A DNA stretch of 64,000 nt from Bacillus sp. AFS073361 (GTDB lineage Bacteria; Bacillota; Bacilli; Bacillales; Cytobacillaceae), in the NCBI RefSeq assembly GCF_002567005.1, contig NZ_NUZU01000028.1, positions 90,623 to 154,622 of the forward strand. The letters run 5' to 3'. The translations under genes and the position numbers were made by a program. Under the pieces are notes generated by a model that was given only the letters and a program-made list of their open reading frames with translations, was not told the DNA's origin and searched no databases. Below, piece after piece: positions 8,470 through 17,557 of this stretch (position 1 is the first letter of the stretch; every line of letters begins with the position of its first letter).

Positions 8470-9426
8470 TTGAAAATAATCGTAACTGGAGGGGCTGGAT
8501 TTATTGGTTCCCATCTAACAAGAAGATTGATAAAAGAAGGACACGAAGTACTAATCCTTGACGTACTTCACCCATATTATTCGATTGAGAGAAAAAAGCG
8601 CCACCTTGAATTTGTTAGTGAAGCAGGGAAGTTTGATTTTTATCAAGAAAGCCTTATACATAATGAAAATAAAGTCAGAGAAATATTTATTTCTTTTAAA
8701 CCGGAAATAGTCATTCACTTAGCTGCCATTCCTGGAGTACCTCACTCTATTGCCGCCCCGAATGAGTATGTAGATTACGATATCAAAGCGACGATCAATG
8801 CTCTTCGCTTTGCTGGGGAATCCAATGTAAAACAGTTTATTTTCGCATCTTCGTCATCGGTTTACGGTGAACAAAAAAATGTTCCACTTAAAGAGGAAAT
8901 GGCAACGGGACGAGTTGTTTCTCCTTATGCAGCGGCCAAGTTTGGTGCGGAATCGTTTTGCCATGCTTATTCTTCTTTATTTGATTATAAAGTCTCAATC
9001 CTTCGCTTTTTTACAGTATATGGACCATGGGGCCGACCGGATATGGCCATTACAGGGTTTATCAAAAAGCTGATGAATAAAAAGGAAATTACCCTTTTTG
9101 GAAATAGGACGGCTAGGGATTATACCTATATTGATGATTGTATAGCGGGAATCCTTAGTGCTTTTAACCAACAGGAAAAAGTGGGCACCTTTAATATTGG
9201 CTCTGGCAGCCCTATTTTCCTCGAAGAACTAGTAGATCACCTCAGGCTGTATTTTCCAGATTTAGCAGTAAAGCAGGCTGAATTTCGCCAAGGTGATGTT
9301 CATTCCACTTGGGCAGATACTTCGAAGGCAAGGGAGCAGCTTGGATTTCAACCATTGGTTTCTTTTTCAGAAGGCCTTTCCAAGACAATAGAATGGGCGA
9401 AAAAACATGAGTCGGAAATCAGTTAA
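8470..9426 (+). CDS. NAD-dependent epimerase, UDP-glucuronate 4-epimerase type
   Basis: This extended short-chain dehydrogenase/epimerase has the NAD-binding GGAGFIGSH near residue 7, the catalytic Ser/Tyr/Lys set (ASSSSVYG and SPYAAAK) and the signature RFFTVYGPWGRPDMA. That signature is characteristic of UDP-glucuronate 4-epimerases, which make UDP-galacturonate. The UDP-glucose dehydrogenase at 15976-17325 would supply its substrate. Translation starts at TTG 8470, seven bases after AGAGGTG. The 3' end overlaps the next gene by 20 bases, so it opens a four-gene operon (epimerase, flippase-like, phosphodiesterase, GT2). The exact sugar is inferred from the motif. Confidence 0.85.
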   Translation: MKIIVTGGAGFIGSHLTRRLIKEGHEVLILDVLHPYYSIERKKRHLEFVSEAGKFDFYQESLIHNENKVREIFISFKPEIVIHLAAIPGVPHSIAAPNEYVDYDIKATINALRFAGESNVKQFIFASSSSVYGEQKNVPLKEEMATGRVVSPYAAAKFGAESFCHAYSSLFDYKVSILRFFTVYGPWGRPDMAITGFIKKLMNKKEITLFGNRTARDYTYIDDCIAGILSAFNQQEKVGTFNIGSGSPIFLEELVDHLRLYFPDLAVKQAEFRQGDVHSTWADTSKAREQLGFQPLVSFSEGLSKTIEWAKKHESEIS

Positions 9427-10360
9427 GCGTCTACTGATAAGACTAATGGGGTTCATTCTTGCAGGGGTATTTATTGTTCTATCACTGCGATATTTGCATG
9501 TTGAAAAGTTATTTAATGCCATGCAGGAGTTTTTTGCAGGCAACCCTTTTATGATTGCAGCTGTGACGATTTCTTACCTGTTATCTTTTATTCTAAGAGC
9601 TGACGCATGGAGATTATACTTAGGAAAGAAAGTAAGATTCTATAGTTGTCTGCAGGGGGTGCTCCTAAGCCTTTTCGTGAATCACATTACTCCAATTAAG
9701 GTGGGAGATGCAGTTAGAATTGGCGTTCTATCCTGGAGGGAAAAAAACATAAGTCCGGAAATTTCAGCCCATTCCGTTATTGTCCTCCGAGCAATAGATA
9801 TGTTTTTTCTCCTCATGTTTTCATTTATTGGACTCGTTGCCTTTTCAAGGCCATTTGTCTTTCGTTATTCACTAGGGTTGTTGTTTATTTTAGTAATAAT
9901 GATTTTAATTGGATCCTTTTTCGTCAAAAAACATCGTCCGCGGTTTGTGGAAAAGCATATTCAATTAGTAAAAACAAGCTTAGCTGGGAAGAATTTTGTT
10001 TTAATTATGCTCTTCATTGCGTTTAGCTGGGCACTCGAAGGAGCAGTTGTCTGGAGTGTAACCGCATCGATAGGTAATGGTCTGCCGATTTACAAGGCCA
10101 TTTGGGTTAACTCGATCACGGTAGGGGGACAGATTTTTCAGATTACGCCAGGTGGAATTTCAACCTATGAATCCGTCATGACTGCTGCACTAGCAAGTTT
10201 TCATTATCCAATAAAAGATGGGTATATGGTGGCACTTATCAGCCATAGTTATAAATTTATTTTTTCCTATCTAGTTGGATGCCTATTTTTAATCCGTTCA
10301 CCGGTAACGAAAATAAGACAAATAAGAGAGATTTTATTAAGGAGGGGAAGACCTGAATGA
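9407..10360 (+). CDS. lysylphosphatidylglycerol-synthase-TM (UPF0104) family membrane protein
   Basis: This integral membrane protein of 317 residues has about eight helices and the family motifs HITPIKVGDAVRIG and QITPGGISTYESVMTAAL. Members of this superfamily (YbhN, AglD and the MprF flippase half) are linked to moving lipid-linked molecules across the membrane. The gene overlaps the epimerase upstream by 20 bases and the phosphodiesterase downstream by four (ATGA). Here it is a candidate flippase for a polyprenyl-phosphate sugar made by the GT2 at the end of the operon; that role is inference. Confidence 0.78.
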   Translation: MSRKSVKRLLIRLMGFILAGVFIVLSLRYLHVEKLFNAMQEFFAGNPFMIAAVTISYLLSFILRADAWRLYLGKKVRFYSCLQGVLLSLFVNHITPIKVGDAVRIGVLSWREKNISPEISAHSVIVLRAIDMFFLLMFSFIGLVAFSRPFVFRYSLGLLFILVIMILIGSFFVKKHRPRFVEKHIQLVKTSLAGKNFVLIMLFIAFSWALEGAVVWSVTASIGNGLPIYKAIWVNSITVGGQIFQITPGGISTYESVMTAALASFHYPIKDGYMVALISHSYKFIFSYLVGCLFLIRSPVTKIRQIREILLRRGRPE

Positions 10361-11850
10361 AAAAAGCATCATCATTTGAAAAATTTGCAGCCAGGTGCTG
10401 GAACCTTTTAAACGAGGGAAAGCCATTTACACCGATTTTTACCATTGGAATCATGCTAATCTATTCCATTGCAAAGCTTGGCAATCTTTCATTTTTAGGA
10501 GATCTAACCATTGGGTTCCTCGCAATCCTGCCAATGCTGGTTATTTACTATTTGTTCGATTACCCATTATTCTTAAGAAATTATTTATGGATTCCCTTTA
10601 CGGTATATCTTATTATCTGGGATCATGTGAATCTCAGTTTGCTGCTTACAGCGGTGGGATTATATTTCTTCTTTACCGTGTTTTTTTGGGGAACGTTTTA
10701 TTATCATTTGAGAATCGGTACGTCATGGCTTAATTTTACGCGCTTCTGGAAGCTTGTGTTAAAAAATAGTGATTCAACAAGCGGAAATGCCCAAGAGCAA
10801 TTACCTAAGTTTCTTTTATTATTGTCTCTTTGGAATTTAGTCACTTCGGAACAGTCATGGACGGGCAGTGAAGTTGGAGTACTCATCCTTTTTTATGCAG
10901 GCGTCCTTTTATTCTCATGGATTCTCCATAAAAACCTATTTGATTGGAAGCCGAAAATTATTCCAACCTATACGTCCAATATAGAGGAGCGGACATCTGC
11001 CATTAATGAAAAAGTGATTGTGATGGTCATCGATGGTATGCGGAAAGAACGCTTTGAAGAAGCAAATACGCCATTTCTCGACTTTTTGAGGAAAAATGGA
11101 ACAGAGTATACGAATATGGAAACTGTTTATCCTGCAAGAACCGTTGTATGCTTTTCCTCTATGTTTACAGGAACGTATCCCTTCGAGCACGGCATAAAGT
11201 CGAATATGGTTTGGAAGCTTGGGATTAAAGTTGAAAGTGTTTTTGATACTCTACGAAAAGTAGGGAAAAAGGGTTCTTTATTAGCTGTAGCGCATCTCGT
11301 CGATTCCTTTGGTAAGGATGTTGAGACATTTACTGCTGTGATGAAAAATCATCTAGTGGATCGCGGCATTATTGAACGAGCTAAAAAGATCATGGAAGAG
11401 CAGGATCCAGACCTACAAATTGTTCAATTAATAAGTACAGACCAAACCGGACACAGCCGTGGTGTTTTATATGATGAATATATTCAAAAAATTGAAGAAG
11501 CCGATTCTCTGGTAGAAGAATATTTTCATTGGTTAAAGGATAGAGGAAAGCTTGAAAATTACACATTTATTGTTTGCGCCGATCATGGTCAGGCAGACGG
11601 TATCGGCGGGCATGGGCATTTGGACGAAGGTGAAAGATTTGTTCCCTTTTTCATGTATGGCCCTTCTATCGAGAAAGGAAAGAGTGTGGAGGAGAAGCAT
11701 AGTTTAGTATCCCTCGCATCTACCATCTCTTACTTACTGGGTGCACCATTCCCTGATAAAGCCAGAGGCCCAGTGTTAATTGATGCAGTAAGGAAGGAAG
11801 TTATTGATTATGAAGCAACAAAAAGTAATAGTTTTTCTGCCAGCCTATAA
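10357..11850 (+). CDS. membrane-anchored alkaline-phosphatase-superfamily phosphodiesterase
   Basis: The N-terminal half (about residues 20-200) has five or six membrane helices. The C-terminal half is a type I phosphodiesterase/nucleotide pyrophosphatase domain: VMVIDGMRKE (metal Asp near 225), ARTVVCFSSMFTG (probable Thr nucleophile), STDQTGHSRG, CADHGQADGIGGHGH near 410 and a final His region. The catalytic domain is probably on the outer face. It may trim lipid-linked sugar phosphates or modify a polymer with phosphodiester groups, but no substrate is evident. The start ATG 10357 is coupled to the previous stop, with AAGGAGGGG upstream. The 3' end overlaps the GT2 gene by 41 bases. Confidence 0.8.
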   Translation: MKKASSFEKFAARCWNLLNEGKPFTPIFTIGIMLIYSIAKLGNLSFLGDLTIGFLAILPMLVIYYLFDYPLFLRNYLWIPFTVYLIIWDHVNLSLLLTAVGLYFFFTVFFWGTFYYHLRIGTSWLNFTRFWKLVLKNSDSTSGNAQEQLPKFLLLLSLWNLVTSEQSWTGSEVGVLILFYAGVLLFSWILHKNLFDWKPKIIPTYTSNIEERTSAINEKVIVMVIDGMRKERFEEANTPFLDFLRKNGTEYTNMETVYPARTVVCFSSMFTGTYPFEHGIKSNMVWKLGIKVESVFDTLRKVGKKGSLLAVAHLVDSFGKDVETFTAVMKNHLVDRGIIERAKKIMEEQDPDLQIVQLISTDQTGHSRGVLYDEYIQKIEEADSLVEEYFHWLKDRGKLENYTFIVCADHGQADGIGGHGHLDEGERFVPFFMYGPSIEKGKSVEEKHSLVSLASTISYLLGAPFPDKARGPVLIDAVRKEVIDYEATKSNSFSASL

Positions 11851-12586
11851 TGAAGAAGACTCCATTACAGAGGTCATTCGAAAAATACCCAGAAATTTTA
11901 ATTCCCAAGTGTGTGTAGAGGTTTTAGTGGTAAATGACGGTTCTACTGATCGGACTGAAGAGCTATCATGGGCAGCGGGAGCAAATTATGTTCACACGTT
12001 TGTTAAAAATCAAGGTTTAGGGGCAGCAGTGAGAAAAGGGCTGGATCTGTGTGTGTTATATGGTGCAGATATTGGTGTTATGATTGATGCCGATAATGAA
12101 TACCCAGCTGAACAAATTCCAGAATTAATTGATCCCATTTTATTGGGAACTTCTGATTATGTGATGGGATCCCGTTTTCTTGGAACAATAGATGGTATGA
12201 AATGGAACAGAAGAATCGGGAATTACTGTTTTACCTTGCTACAAGCGATTCTCCTCCGTAAATGGATCTATGATGGTCAATCTGGTATGAGAGCATTTTC
12301 TAGACAGGCCATGGAGGAAGCAGAAATTATCCATGATTACAATTATGCCCAAGTGGTCACATTAAATTTAATTCGAAAAGGGTTTCGTATGAAGGAAATA
12401 CCAATTCGATATCAGGTTCGTAAAACGGGTGAATCATTTATTAAGTTTCGTTCTTATATGACCTCCGTCTTACCTGCTATTTTAAAAGAAATGAGAAGGC
12501 CAGTGAAAAAAATAAACACCAAAAAGCAGACCTATAGAACGCAAGTCGGCAGAGTGTTTCCGATCTTAGATAGGAAGCAGGATTAA
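11810..12586 (+). CDS. GT2 glycosyltransferase, polyprenyl-phosphate sugar synthase (DPM1-like)
   Basis: This GT-A fold family 2 enzyme carries VFLPAYNEEDSI, VNDGSTDRT, GLGAAVRKGL and MIDADNEYP (the DxD metal/nucleotide site), then GSRFLG and GQSGMRAFSR. The organisation matches dolichol/polyprenyl-phosphate sugar transferases, with no long C-terminal membrane domain. It would load a nucleotide sugar onto undecaprenyl phosphate on the inner face. ATG 11810 is preferred to the TTG at 11804, with AAGGAAGG at 11790-11798. The operon context (UDP-glucuronate epimerase, flippase-like protein, a GT-C enzyme nearby) makes galacturonate or glucuronate the likely sugar; this is inference. Confidence 0.83.
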   Translation: MKQQKVIVFLPAYNEEDSITEVIRKIPRNFNSQVCVEVLVVNDGSTDRTEELSWAAGANYVHTFVKNQGLGAAVRKGLDLCVLYGADIGVMIDADNEYPAEQIPELIDPILLGTSDYVMGSRFLGTIDGMKWNRRIGNYCFTLLQAILLRKWIYDGQSGMRAFSRQAMEEAEIIHDYNYAQVVTLNLIRKGFRMKEIPIRYQVRKTGESFIKFRSYMTSVLPAILKEMRRPVKKINTKKQTYRTQVGRVFPILDRKQD

Positions 12587-12632
12587 TTTGTCAGATAAGT
12601 ATGATAAATATGTGACAATCTTCAATGCTATA

Positions 12633-12661
12633 TTGACAGCGAGGATGATAATCATTATCAT
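12633..12661 (+). promoter_or_regulatory. Fur-boxed promoter of the FTR1 operon
   Basis: TTGACA (12633-12638) and TATCAT (12656-12661) are 17 bases apart. A perfect Fur box, TGATAATCATTATCA (12646-12660), covers the -10 region. The same box is found upstream of the lipoprotein at 7137, so both units should be induced together when iron is low. Confidence 0.88.
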
Positions 12662-12682
12662 TAACTACAGGAGGGAATTTGG

Positions 12683-13438
12683 ATGAAAAAACTCTCAGTT
12701 TTATTTTTTATTGTATCAATAATTGTTAACAGCCTTTCCATTAGTGATGCCCGTGCTTACTCATATGGTGACCCGAATGAAGAAAAGGTTGCTGAGGTAT
12801 ATAAGGGCATGGTTACTAAACTTGATGAGACTCCTCCGAATTTCACATCTGCGAAAAAGCTTTTTGATACCGTTAAAGAAGAAATCGATATGCATATGGG
12901 TCCTGAGCCTGCAAAGCTGATTTTAAAGAATATCGAAGCGGAAGATAAAAAAGCCACTTTAGAAAATATGGAAAAACTTCTTGTTTTAAATATTGCCAGA
13001 CGTTTGGAGAGTATTGAAAATAACTTTAAGGAATATGACACAACGAAGCGTCTACTTGCGAAAGGATTTGCTACATACGAAGCTATATCCCCGAAGGTTG
13101 AAGCCGAAAACCCTGATAATGATAAAAAAATCCGAACTGATTTTGATCAGGCACTGGTAGCATTGGGGAACCCTGGCTTGTTTGGGGTAGGAAAAAAAGA
13201 AGCAAATTTAGAGGCCTTTAAGGAAAATAAAGAAGAAATTCTGGATAGCTTAAAATCAGAATTTAAATTAAAAAGTCTTGAAGTAGGGCATTTTTCTGAA
13301 AGCGCCACAGAACAACAAAGCACGGGGAAAAAGGATTGGACGGATATATCAAATATCCGTAACTGGATCCCACTGATTTTAATAGTTGCAGTTATTATCG
13401 CTGTTATTATCTTTGTGATCCGCAAAAGAAGAAAGTAA
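12683..13438 (+). CDS. Fur-regulated membrane-anchored helical protein of the FTR1 operon
   Basis: A signal peptide (about residues 1-26, ending ARA) is followed by a mainly alpha-helical extracytoplasmic region. A single C-terminal membrane helix (about 230-247) then ends in RKRRK, so the protein is held outside by a C-terminal anchor. No enzyme motif was recognised. In FTR1 loci such proteins, or the same region fused to the permease, are thought to help deliver iron; I infer that role from position. The ribosome site GGAGGG lies before ATG 12683. FTR1 starts 30 bases downstream. Confidence 0.72.
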   Translation: MKKLSVLFFIVSIIVNSLSISDARAYSYGDPNEEKVAEVYKGMVTKLDETPPNFTSAKKLFDTVKEEIDMHMGPEPAKLILKNIEAEDKKATLENMEKLLVLNIARRLESIENNFKEYDTTKRLLAKGFATYEAISPKVEAENPDNDKKIRTDFDQALVALGNPGLFGVGKKEANLEAFKENKEEILDSLKSEFKLKSLEVGHFSESATEQQSTGKKDWTDISNIRNWIPLILIVAVIIAVIIFVIRKRRK

Positions 13439-13468
13439 ACGAAGGCACCATGGGGGAGGAGAAGGACT

Positions 13469-14392
13469 GTGGAAATTCAGGCATTGTTAATCACATTCCG
13501 GGAAGTGTTAGAGGCCTTATTAATTGTAGGAATCATTACAACCTATCTTAAAAGAGTAGATCATAAGCAGTACACAAAATATGTTTGGATGGGGGCAGGT
13601 CTAGCCGTATTGGCAAGTATCGGAGTAGCCCTATTATTCCAAATTGTATTTACAGGTTTTGCAGCCATGGGAAGCGAAATGTATCTAAAAATCGGAATTA
13701 TGCTTGTATCTACAGTTTTACTTACCCAAATGGTATTCTGGATGGCTAGTCACAGTCGTGATATAAAAGGGAATATGGAAGGAAAAATGAATAAGTTTAT
13801 TTCCACTGGAAATGTTGTGGGTATGGTCGTCCATTCCTTTCTTGTTGTTCTACGAGAAGGTGTGGAAACGGTATTTTTCTTTGCCGCCATTACTGGAGGA
13901 AACATCGGTGCCGCGATGGAAGGCTGGGGTGCGATTACAGGTGTAGTCATAGCTGTTATCGTTTCATATTTGTTCTTTAAAGGAACAATGAGGATTCCAT
14001 TAAGCAGCTTCTTTAAATTAACAGGAGCTTTTATTATTCTTATTTCAGCCGGACTGTTGGTTCAAGCTATATCCATGATGCAGGATATTAATATTATTGG
14101 AAGTGTCCTGCCGCATGTATATGATCTTACCTGGTTTTTGCCGGAGCATCCGATTGATTATACTCATTACCTTCGTGATACTGGGACAGCACCCATCCTT
14201 TCAGGAGATATTGGAGTTTTCTTGAAAGCATTATTTGGTTATTCATCCATGCCTTCGCTTGAAGAAGTTCTGGCATATATCGGCTATTTTGTAGCCATTT
14301 TTCTGCTAACCTCCTCCAAACCAGCAGCAAGTCAGCGGAAAAAGGAAGATGCTTCACAGAATGGTCACATTCTTAAGACACAAGTGAAATAA
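13469..14392 (+). CDS. FTR1/EfeU-family iron permease
   Basis: This membrane permease of 307 residues has about seven helices and two copies of the REXXE iron-handling motif: FREVLEALLI near residue 12 and LREGVETVFFF near residue 130. In FTR1 and EfeU proteins these glutamates carry ferric iron through the membrane. No DyP-type peroxidase (EfeB) gene lies next to it; the partners here are the anchored protein upstream and probably the lipoprotein at 7194. It starts with GTG 13469 after a GGGGGAGGAG ribosome site. A strong terminator follows. The Fur box at 12646 puts the operon under iron control. Confidence 0.9.
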   Translation: MEIQALLITFREVLEALLIVGIITTYLKRVDHKQYTKYVWMGAGLAVLASIGVALLFQIVFTGFAAMGSEMYLKIGIMLVSTVLLTQMVFWMASHSRDIKGNMEGKMNKFISTGNVVGMVVHSFLVVLREGVETVFFFAAITGGNIGAAMEGWGAITGVVIAVIVSYLFFKGTMRIPLSSFFKLTGAFIILISAGLLVQAISMMQDINIIGSVLPHVYDLTWFLPEHPIDYTHYLRDTGTAPILSGDIGVFLKALFGYSSMPSLEEVLAYIGYFVAIFLLTSSKPAASQRKKEDASQNGHILKTQVK

Positions 14393-14401
14393 CCCTTAAA
14401 C

Positions 14402-14436
14402 AAAAAGTACAAGGCTTTTGCCTTGTACTTTTTCTC
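14402..14436 (+). terminator. terminator after FTR1
   Basis: The 14-bp stem AAAAAGTACAAGGC / GCCTTGTACTTTTT (14402-14415 and 14420-14433) has a TTTT loop. It ends the Fur-controlled operon 20 bases before the next start codon. Confidence 0.88.
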
Positions 14437-14455
14437 TGAAAAGGCGTGTGAAGGA

Positions 14456-15940
14456 ATGAAAATATCTAATCCGTTAAAAAAAAGTCTATTAATGGGCTTA
14501 AGTATTACAGCAATAATGATTGTTTTTCTATCACAGCTTCTTTATGTAAATCCTTATGCTTCCTCGTGGGACCAGGTTGATTTTTCTCTTGCTGTAACAC
14601 GCTTTGATTTAATGGCTATGCAGCCGCATTTCCCTGGCTATCCTTTATTTATTTTAGGAGGCAAATTCATTCATCTATTTGTGAATGATCCATCAAAGGC
14701 ACTGACTTTGTTTAACATTCTTTTTTATGCCAGTACTGTGTTTCCGATATATAAATTATGCAGGAGCTTTTTAAGCGAGGGCTATTCTTGGCTATCGGCT
14801 GCGATCATTTATTCTAGCAGTTTTTGCATCATCATGGTTAATCAACCCATGTCTGAAGGAGCGGCACTTGCTGCCTTTTGGTGGTATTTGTGGAGTTTGC
14901 TTTTTGCTATTAAGAGGACAAATTCAACATTTATTTTGATCCCCTTAGCCATGTTAAGCCTTATGCTGGGAATTCGCCTTTCTTATCTGCCATTTTCCAT
15001 CGGCATTCTTTTTCTTTTTTACCTTAAATTTAAAAATAAAACGATTACCAGCGTAGATTTAATTTATTACTGTCTGTTTGGCATCGCCTTTCAAGCCTGC
15101 TGGATCGTTGCTCTTATTGTTTCAGAAGGTAGTTTGATTGGTTTTATCAAGCTATCCTTAGCCTTTACATCGGGGCATTTTAATGATTGGGGCGGTGCAA
15201 TAGAAACATCCAAAATAAGCTTTTTGGAGAGGCTGACGAAATTCTCATGGGGGAATATTGTCTGGACAGGCATTGCTGGCAAATCAATGATCACCGCAGT
15301 TATTTTCATCTTTTTTCTGGCGGCTTCCCTATTTCACCGCTATAAAAAGCAGGAACCAAAGCCTAATCACCCCTTTATACAGCTACTTTACCTCATGTTT
15401 TCCTGCTATTTTGTTTGGGGATTGCTCGGGCAAAACATTGAAAAGGCTCGGCACGTGCTTCCATTAATCATTCTGTTGGTCTTCATTATTTGTATCCATC
15501 TTTTTTCAAAAAGGGTATCCTATCTAATACTAGGACTAGCGTTCATCCTCTTAGGACATCAAGTTTGGAAAGATGTTATATTATTAAAGGCAGAAGGAAC
15601 AGAAAGTCCAGCTGTCTATAAGATGAATGAATATATATCGAAAATGGATCAACCTGTGATTCTATATACATGGGAAGAAACAAGGGTACTCCAGTATTTA
15701 AATGCACCATATCCGCATAAAAGACTCGAAACGTTTGATTTTTTCACGTCCGATTCAAAATATTTCAGAGGAAGAACGATCCTTCTAACGGATAAAGTAG
15801 TAGAAGGATTCCTCACACAAGGCCATTCATTGGATGGCAAAATAATAAAAGTAGCAAGCTTTCAATCAAATGAACTTTTTGATCCGGTTTATCATGATAT
15901 TACTTTATATAAATGGATTGGAAATGAAGCAGTTCATTAA
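14456..15940 (+). CDS. GT-C (family 39-like) membrane glycosyltransferase
   Basis: This large hydrophobic protein has about ten membrane helices and an early extracytoplasmic loop carrying DQVDFSLAVTRFD, an acidic motif at the place where GT-C enzymes bind lipid-phosphate sugars. FPGYPLF follows. The C-terminal 100 residues are soluble. Such enzymes transfer sugar from polyprenyl phosphate to an acceptor outside the cell. The ATG at 14456 is preferred because in-frame codons before it lie inside the preceding terminator; AAGGCGTG is the likely ribosome site. It is followed 35 bases later by UDP-glucose dehydrogenase. It probably uses the product of the GT2 at 11810; the acceptor is unknown. 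Confidence 0.7.
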   Translation: MKISNPLKKSLLMGLSITAIMIVFLSQLLYVNPYASSWDQVDFSLAVTRFDLMAMQPHFPGYPLFILGGKFIHLFVNDPSKALTLFNILFYASTVFPIYKLCRSFLSEGYSWLSAAIIYSSSFCIIMVNQPMSEGAALAAFWWYLWSLLFAIKRTNSTFILIPLAMLSLMLGIRLSYLPFSIGILFLFYLKFKNKTITSVDLIYYCLFGIAFQACWIVALIVSEGSLIGFIKLSLAFTSGHFNDWGGAIETSKISFLERLTKFSWGNIVWTGIAGKSMITAVIFIFFLAASLFHRYKKQEPKPNHPFIQLLYLMFSCYFVWGLLGQNIEKARHVLPLIILLVFIICIHLFSKRVSYLILGLAFILLGHQVWKDVILLKAEGTESPAVYKMNEYISKMDQPVILYTWEETRVLQYLNAPYPHKRLETFDFFTSDSKYFRGRTILLTDKVVEGFLTQGHSLDGKIIKVASFQSNELFDPVYHDITLYKWIGNEAVH

Positions 15941-15975
15941 GAATTAAGATATTCATAAAGGAAGGGAAAAATGCT

Positions 15976-17325
15976 TTGAAAAAAATAGCCATTGCTGGTA
16001 CAGGGTATGTTGGACTTGTCACAGGGGTGTGTTTAGCGGAGATCGGCCATGATGTCATTTGCGTGGATCGTGACCCTCAAAAAATAAATACTCTTCTTAA
16101 AGGCGAAGCAACCTTCTATGAACCGGGATTAGAAGAGTTAATGAAAAACAATCTCGAGGCAGGAAGACTTATCTTTACAACCAGCCCGACTATCGGTTAT
16201 CAGGATGCAGATATCATCATGATCACAGTTGGAACGCCAAATGATCCAAATGGTTCGCTTGATTTACAATATATTGAACAGATTTCAAAAGAGATTGGCA
16301 GAACAATCACTAGAAATAATATCCTAATTGTAACGAAAAGCACGGTACCTTTAGGAACAAATGAGAAAATTAAAGAATGGATTCAGTCTGAATTGCGTTC
16401 ACCCCTTTATTTTCATTTAGCAGCCAACCCAGAATTCCTTAGGCAGGGTGCTGCCGTTTATGATACTTTCCATGGCGACCGTATCATCATCGGATCGGAC
16501 AGTAAGGAAGCGCTCCATACATTAGAAGAGTTATATAAACCACTGCACATTCCAATTATTAAAACAGATACAAAAAGTGCAGAACTGATTAAAATTGCCT
16601 CCAATTCATTTTTAGCCTTAAAAATTAGCTATGTAAATGCTCTTTCTAGTATTTGTGAACAAATAGGTGGAAATATAGAAGAAGTCACCCTGGGGATGGG
16701 GATGGATGCAAGAATTGGAACCTCGTTTCTAAATGCTGGAGTTGGTTTTGGAGGCTCTTGTCTGCCTAAAGATACGAAGGAACTTACTCATTTAGCAAAT
16801 GAAGTGGGAGAACCAATCAGACTGCTAGATGAGGTTCTGGAAATTAATAACAGGCAAGAATTAAGGCTAATCGACAAAGCCTTAGCTCGGTTTAAAAGCT
16901 TAAAGGGAAAAAAGGCCGCACTGTTAGGGTTATCCTTTAAGCCTAATACTGATGATGTCCGTGAGTCTGTTTCTATTAAGTTGGCAAAAAGGTTAGTAAT
17001 AGAGGGAGCAATCGTCACTGCCTATGATCCTGTTGCAATAAGAAATGCCAAAAGAGAATTGGGAGAGATCATTTCATATTCTGATACATTGGAGCAAACC
17101 TTGATGAATGCGGACCTTGCGTTCATTGGAACGGAATGGGAAGAGATTAAAAATATTCCTATAAATATGTTTTCTGAATGGATGACAGAGCCAGTTATTT
17201 TTGATGGAAGAAATTGCTTTCAGCTAGATGCCATGAAAGGTGTCCCTGTTGAATACCATTCAATTGGCAGACCATGTGTGGTGGGAAAAGAAAACTTAAT
17301 TAAAACATTCGGTTTCGGGCTTTAA
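15976..17325 (+). CDS. ugd: UDP-glucose 6-dehydrogenase
   Basis: This NAD-dependent enzyme oxidises UDP-glucose to UDP-glucuronate. It has the N-terminal Rossmann motif GTGYVGLVTG, the TKSTVPLGT region and the catalytic cysteine in GVGFGGSCLPKD (about residue 262). The C-terminal UDP-binding domain (GLSFKPNTDDVRES, then FDGRNC) is complete. At 449 residues it has the normal length of the TuaD/Ugd family. It starts with TTG 15976 after GGAAGGG. It supplies the substrate for the UDP-glucuronate 4-epimerase-like enzyme at 8470, linking the two halves of the glycan gene set around the iron operon. Confidence 0.93.
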   Translation: MKKIAIAGTGYVGLVTGVCLAEIGHDVICVDRDPQKINTLLKGEATFYEPGLEELMKNNLEAGRLIFTTSPTIGYQDADIIMITVGTPNDPNGSLDLQYIEQISKEIGRTITRNNILIVTKSTVPLGTNEKIKEWIQSELRSPLYFHLAANPEFLRQGAAVYDTFHGDRIIIGSDSKEALHTLEELYKPLHIPIIKTDTKSAELIKIASNSFLALKISYVNALSSICEQIGGNIEEVTLGMGMDARIGTSFLNAGVGFGGSCLPKDTKELTHLANEVGEPIRLLDEVLEINNRQELRLIDKALARFKSLKGKKAALLGLSFKPNTDDVRESVSIKLAKRLVIEGAIVTAYDPVAIRNAKRELGEIISYSDTLEQTLMNADLAFIGTEWEEIKNIPINMFSEWMTEPVIFDGRNCFQLDAMKGVPVEYHSIGRPCVVGKENLIKTFGFGL

Positions 17326-17395
17326 AAGAAATAAGGCTCGAATTGAAAAATTAAGGGTATTACACTACAATGAGGGGTGTTTGATAGTTTTACTC

Positions 17396-17442
17396 GTGTA
17401 AAAGGGAGAATTGGTTACTCTTTTACACTACGATTTGTAGTG
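17396..17442. other. intergenic hairpins after ugd
   Basis: Two hairpins are visible: GTGTAAAA paired with TTTTACAC (17396-17427) and CACTACGATTTGTAGTG (17426-17442). There is no T tract and no ORF. They may slow transcription or be remains of a repeat; no function is assigned. Confidence 0.35.
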
Positions 17443-17504
17443 GAAACCTAAAAGGAAGTTAATAGTAGAACCATGTCTGAAAATACAAATGAATAAGGAA
17501 TACA

Positions 17505-17557
17505 TCAAAAAAGGTGGTACATCGTCTTATCGATGAACCACCTCGTTTTATTTTATT
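17505..17557. terminator. bidirectional terminator between ugd and the minus-strand tatA operon
   Basis: AGGTGGT-A-CATCG pairs with CGATG-A-ACCACCT (17512-17543). Read on the plus strand it is followed by CGTTTTATTTTATTT; read on the minus strand it is followed by TTTTTTGATG. It can therefore end transcripts from both convergent units. Confidence 0.8.

Noticed and set aside
10357..11850. Classifying the phosphodiesterase as a lipoteichoic acid synthase
   Set aside because: The motifs are those of type I phosphodiesterase/nucleotide pyrophosphatase (VIDGMR, DHGQ), not the LtaS sulfatase-like pattern, and the number of helices and domain order fit poorly.
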